Shown here: positions 61,485 through 64,000 of the stretch, piece by piece
Layout of the letters: each line of letters begins with the position of its first letter
How positions within the stretch are numbered: the first letter of the stretch is position 1
Origin: Nostoc sp. JL33
GTDB lineage: Bacteria; Cyanobacteriota; Cyanobacteriia; Cyanobacteriales; Nostocaceae
Length of the DNA stretch: 64,000 nucleotides
NCBI RefSeq assembly: GCF_017114985.1
Contig: NZ_JABXKP010000045.1
Coordinates: 27,597-91,596 of the forward strand
Reading direction: 5' to 3'
Position numbers and translations under genes: made by a program
Notes under the pieces: model-generated
Database searches by the model: none
Told to the model about the DNA's origin: nothing
The model's input: only the letters and a program-made list of their open reading frames with translations

Positions 61485-62133
61485 TTATTTCAGGCTATAG
61501 CCAGAAAAAAGCCGATTTGTAATTTGCTCTAAAACCTTTAATGCTGTTAATGAACCTCGAATCAACCGAGTAGCAGCAAGGGGTTGTCGAAGCATTCCGA
61601 TCGCTAAAGGCAAAGGGTTTAGGGAGCCATCAGAGTTAATCGCTGATGTGAGATCAGGGATATTATGCTGACAATCGTCGCTGACTACTCGCAGCATTGC
61701 CACGGACACCCCAGCCGCATTGAAAAACTCTAGGGCGGTAAATCCTTCCATATCAACAACATCAGCTGCCAAAGTCTCACCTAAACGGCGTTTTTCACCA
61801 GCAGACCAAATGAGGCGATCGCTTGTCATTGACTTGACTAATGATGCTTTATCTGATAAATAAGAGTGCAATTGTGCTGTAAAAGTGCGATCGCATTCTT
61901 GCTGCTTGTTTTGATAAACACAATCTTGATACAAGACAATATCACCAACTTTGTAGCGATCGCTCAAGCTGCCACATATACCCATAATCAGCACCCTGGA
62001 TTTAGGAGCCAGAAATTGCCCATTTCCTTGAGATGCGTGCAGATATTTCAGTAAAGGCTTCATGCCAACAGGTATGGCTACTACCGTGGGGATAGAGCCA
62101 ATAACGCCGCGAAAGGCGCGACACACAGCTTTA
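61485..62133 (-). pseudogene. Nucleoside-phosphorylase-superfamily gene, 3' exon, split by a group II intron
   Basis: The frame (visible from AKAVCRAFRG-like codons on, about 213 aa) is the body of a phosphorylase/nucleosidase: SIPTVVAIPVGMKPL, MGICGSLSDRYKVGDIVL, then the acid pair VVDMEGFTALEF and RVVSDDCQHNIPDL. The N-terminus, with the first strand of the fold and the usual start, is missing, because a group II intron follows immediately upstream at about 62134. The 5' exon would be beyond 64000. Splicing would restore the protein, so this may be a working interrupted gene rather than a dead one. Confidence 0.7.
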
Positions 62134-62175
62134 GGTTGAGTCGATGGGGGATATTATTCCCCGCATCTCTCAGTT

Positions 62176-62210
62176 AGATCCGTGCGTGCAGCTTTCACTG
62201 CACACGGCTC
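62176..62210 (-). ncRNA. Group II intron domain V
   Basis: On the minus strand the sequence begins GAGCCGTGTGCAGTGAAAGC and folds into the 34-nt catalytic hairpin with the AGC triad, GAAA loop and bulge, closely like the bacterial consensus. It is the key mark of a group II intron and lies just after the intron protein's stop codon. Confidence 0.85.
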
Positions 62211-62219
62211 CCGATGTTC

Positions 62220-63800
62220 TTAGCTTGCGCTTTTGCTCATGTGTTTATAATCGTGGCAACTCTCATGAATTGCTTCAAGATTATTTCTCTTCCAGTTGGC
62301 GTGATTTCCATCGATGTGATGCAGGTGTACCCGTTCCTCATCGATGAACTTTAAGCCGCAGGAAGCACATCTATGGTTTTGCTTCTTAAGAGCAATAGAA
62401 GTTTCGCCCTCGTAGAGCTTACTATTACGTTCGCTCCAGTAGGCTATATCTCCGTCATAGGGGGATTTTAATCCTTTGACCATGACGTGTTTATTTTCGG
62501 AGTAAGGAACTGATGGAAATGCCTTGTCTAGTAATTTCTTGCTAGAGTAGCGGTTTTGCTTGGTTTCCTTGTTAAATACCCTGTATGCTCTTGTTTCGAT
62601 GTGGTATAGCGAGTTTTTAGACCCGTCCATCTTGCAGAACTTATGGTAATTTCTCCAACCTCTAACTACCGGGGCTAATTTCTCAGCCTTTGTGGTAGCA
62701 CCATAATTCGAGTTGTTGACGATGTGTTTTACTTTCTTACGGAATGCTTTGAAGTTATCCACTGAGGGAGTGCTTCTAAACTTTCCGTTTTTCTGGACTT
62801 TAAAGTGCCAGCCGAGGAAATCAAACCCATCTGTCGCGGCGGTGACTTTGGTTTTCTTTTGGCTTACCTTCATTCCGCGTTTGCGGAGGAACTCGCTGAT
62901 TCTTTCAAGTATCTCTATTGCATCATCTTCGGGTCGGAGTATAATAACCATGTCATCCGCGTATCGGATTGATGGCTCGGCAATTTGTTCTGCCGATGTT
63001 TTAGGTGTAATCCTTTTACCATCTCTATATTGAACGTGGTATCTGTGGATACTCTCAATCCCGTTGAGTGCAATGTTAGCTAGTAATGGGCTGACCACTC
63101 CCCCTTGGGGCGTTCCTTGTTCGGGGAATTCTGGGTTGACTCCAGCCTTGAGGCATCGGAAGATACCGAGTTTTAAGCCTTTGGGGGCGATGAGTTCGTC
63201 CATTATTGCTGAGTGGTTAATCCTATCGAAGCACTTTTCAATATCGAGTTCAATTACTCGTTTTTCTATTCCATTGGATGTGGATTTAAGGTTTTCAAAG
63301 ATGTACTTTTGTGCATCGTGGGCAGAGCGCCCAGTTCTGAACCCGTAACTCCTGGCGTGGAAATTGGCTTCGTGTGCTGGTTCGAGTGCATATTTTGCGA
63401 GGCATTGCCAAGCTCTATCCGCGATGGTTGGTATTTTAAGCATTCTGGTAGTCCCGTCCTTTTTGGGGATGGGGATTTCCCGTAGTCCTTGATGCTTCCA
63501 ATTTCCACTGTTCATTCTCAGTAATTCTTCAAGATTGAAGCGTTCTTCAAATGAGAGGGATTTCTTACCATCAGTACCAGCCGTCTTTTTACCAGAGTTT
63601 AGCTGAGATACTTGTCTTATTGCAAGAAATCGAGCCGAGGTGGATTTAAGAATAAGCTTTTGGAGCGACCGAGCTTTCCGCTTGTCTCCAACTTGAACAG
63701 CTTTAAATACACGCTTTTGAAGGCGGAGAAGATTTCGGCGGAATTTCTTCCACGGTAGGGCTTTCCAAGATTCACTAGTTTTATAACTGTGTCTAATCAT
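62220..63800 (-). CDS. ltrA: Group II intron reverse transcriptase/maturase with HNH nuclease
   Basis: A 526-aa intron-encoded protein. The reverse transcriptase (about 60-330) has the fingers motif REIPIPKKDG, ARSYGFRTGRSAHDAQ and the catalytic SIRYADDMVI. Domain X (maturase) follows at about 350-430 (RGWRNYHKFCKMD). The C-terminal HNH endonuclease is CASCGLKF...VHLHHIDGNHANWKRNNLEAIHESCHDYKH (two CxxC-like parts and the His pair). ATG 63798-63800 (MIRHSY) with GAGAAA upstream is chosen; the open frame to 63998 covers RNA domains. Seemingly intact and retro-mobile. Confidence 0.93.
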   Translation of the reverse strand: MIRHSYKTSESWKALPWKKFRRNLLRLQKRVFKAVQVGDKRKARSLQKLILKSTSARFLAIRQVSQLNSGKKTAGTDGKKSLSFEERFNLEELLRMNSGNWKHQGLREIPIPKKDGTTRMLKIPTIADRAWQCLAKYALEPAHEANFHARSYGFRTGRSAHDAQKYIFENLKSTSNGIEKRVIELDIEKCFDRINHSAIMDELIAPKGLKLGIFRCLKAGVNPEFPEQGTPQGGVVSPLLANIALNGIESIHRYHVQYRDGKRITPKTSAEQIAEPSIRYADDMVIILRPEDDAIEILERISEFLRKRGMKVSQKKTKVTAATDGFDFLGWHFKVQKNGKFRSTPSVDNFKAFRKKVKHIVNNSNYGATTKAEKLAPVVRGWRNYHKFCKMDGSKNSLYHIETRAYRVFNKETKQNRYSSKKLLDKAFPSVPYSENKHVMVKGLKSPYDGDIAYWSERNSKLYEGETSIALKKQNHRCASCGLKFIDEERVHLHHIDGNHANWKRNNLEAIHESCHDYKHMSKSAS

Positions 63801-64000
63801 TTTCTCTTCTAGAGTTTGTATTTTTCTGAACACCTCAGACCAATTACGGTCTGTCCTACCCGAATTGTGGGGATTCCTCCGCTCGTCTGGGCTACTTGGG
63901 GTTCGACTGCCCCTAGACCCACAACTCGTTTTTATTCGTTCCCTCGGAGAGATTGATGAGCCACTGCGTTGCGGTGAGGCAGTCCGGTCTTCTCCCAAAG

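Larger units (their letters stand above)
62134..64000 (-). mobile_element. Group II intron with intron-encoded protein, truncated by the window
   Basis: The 3' end is complete: domain V at 62176-62210, then a domain VI-like stem GGGGAATAATATCCCC, and a 3' junction near CTCAAC (about 62134). The maturase/reverse transcriptase gene lies inside in the same orientation. The 5' end (GTGYG-type consensus and domain I) lies to the right and runs past 64000. It is the same strand as the interrupted phosphorylase gene, so it can be spliced from that message. Confidence 0.85.

Overview
The window is a chromosomal stretch of a filamentous, heterocyst-type (Nostocales, Nostoc-like) cyanobacterium. The evidence is the very frequent HIP1-type octamer GCGATCGC, cyanobacteria-restricted genes (Rubisco accumulation factor Raf1, the DUF4079 protein, the SLH plus OprB iron-uptake-type porin, a CYP120-type P450), and the heavy load of short tandem heptamers and small palindromic repeats between genes. 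No species can be named from this sequence alone.

Layout. 0.1-5.1 kb: tsaB, an AEC permease, an M15 D,D-carboxypeptidase, a LysR gene remnant, a leucine-rich-variant repeat gene broken by a one-base deletion, a small MITE and a transposase remnant. 5.1-15.4 kb: PBP2, an orphan PotA-like ATPase, an MlaE permease, a histidine kinase and OmpR-type regulator pair, DUF4079 and an EamA exporter. 15.5-24.4 kb is accessory-rich: three tiny single-span membrane proteins, a candidate small RNA, a solo TnpB element, a perfect 21-bp minisatellite, two copies of one MITE, a serine/alanine-glyoxylate-type aminotransferase, DUF1499 and DUF1345 proteins, ChaB and an AAC(6')-like acetyltransferase. 24.4-33.4 kb: a UvrD-like helicase carrying intergenic-type repeats inside its reading frame, an RTX protein, raf1, a response regulator with GAF domain, menG and a DUF445 protein.

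33.5-39.4 kb holds eroded Rpn and Uma2 genes, a Rieske oxygenase and CYP120-type P450 tandem divergent from a TetR regulator with palindromic sites between, a VapBC-like toxin-antitoxin pair, and a small DUF6888/DUF6887 gene pair bounded by inverted 20-bp palindromes. 39.4-48.9 kb: a 7TM-HD phosphohydrolase, an ADP-ribosylglycohydrolase-like protein lacking the usual metal-binding acids, a 46-aa protein with aroQ, topA, and an overlapping pair (97-aa protein plus DUF6745). 49-55 kb: a PEP-CTERM protein, then an SLH/OprB porin divergent from a zinc ABC importer (znuA, znuC, znuB) around a Zur-like box, then tRNA-Phe(GAA). 55-64 kb: ABM monooxygenase, purE, nagA, a site-2 protease with CBS domains, a GGDEF/EAL protein, and a nucleoside-phosphorylase-family gene interrupted by a group II intron that runs off the right edge.

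The most interesting leads are the TetR/Rieske/P450 module, the zinc uptake locus with its divergent porin, the two small unknown gene pairs (DUF6888/DUF6887 and 97-aa/DUF6745), the group II intron inside a coding gene, and repeats colonising coding sequence. All functional statements rest on motif recognition by eye; no database search was run.
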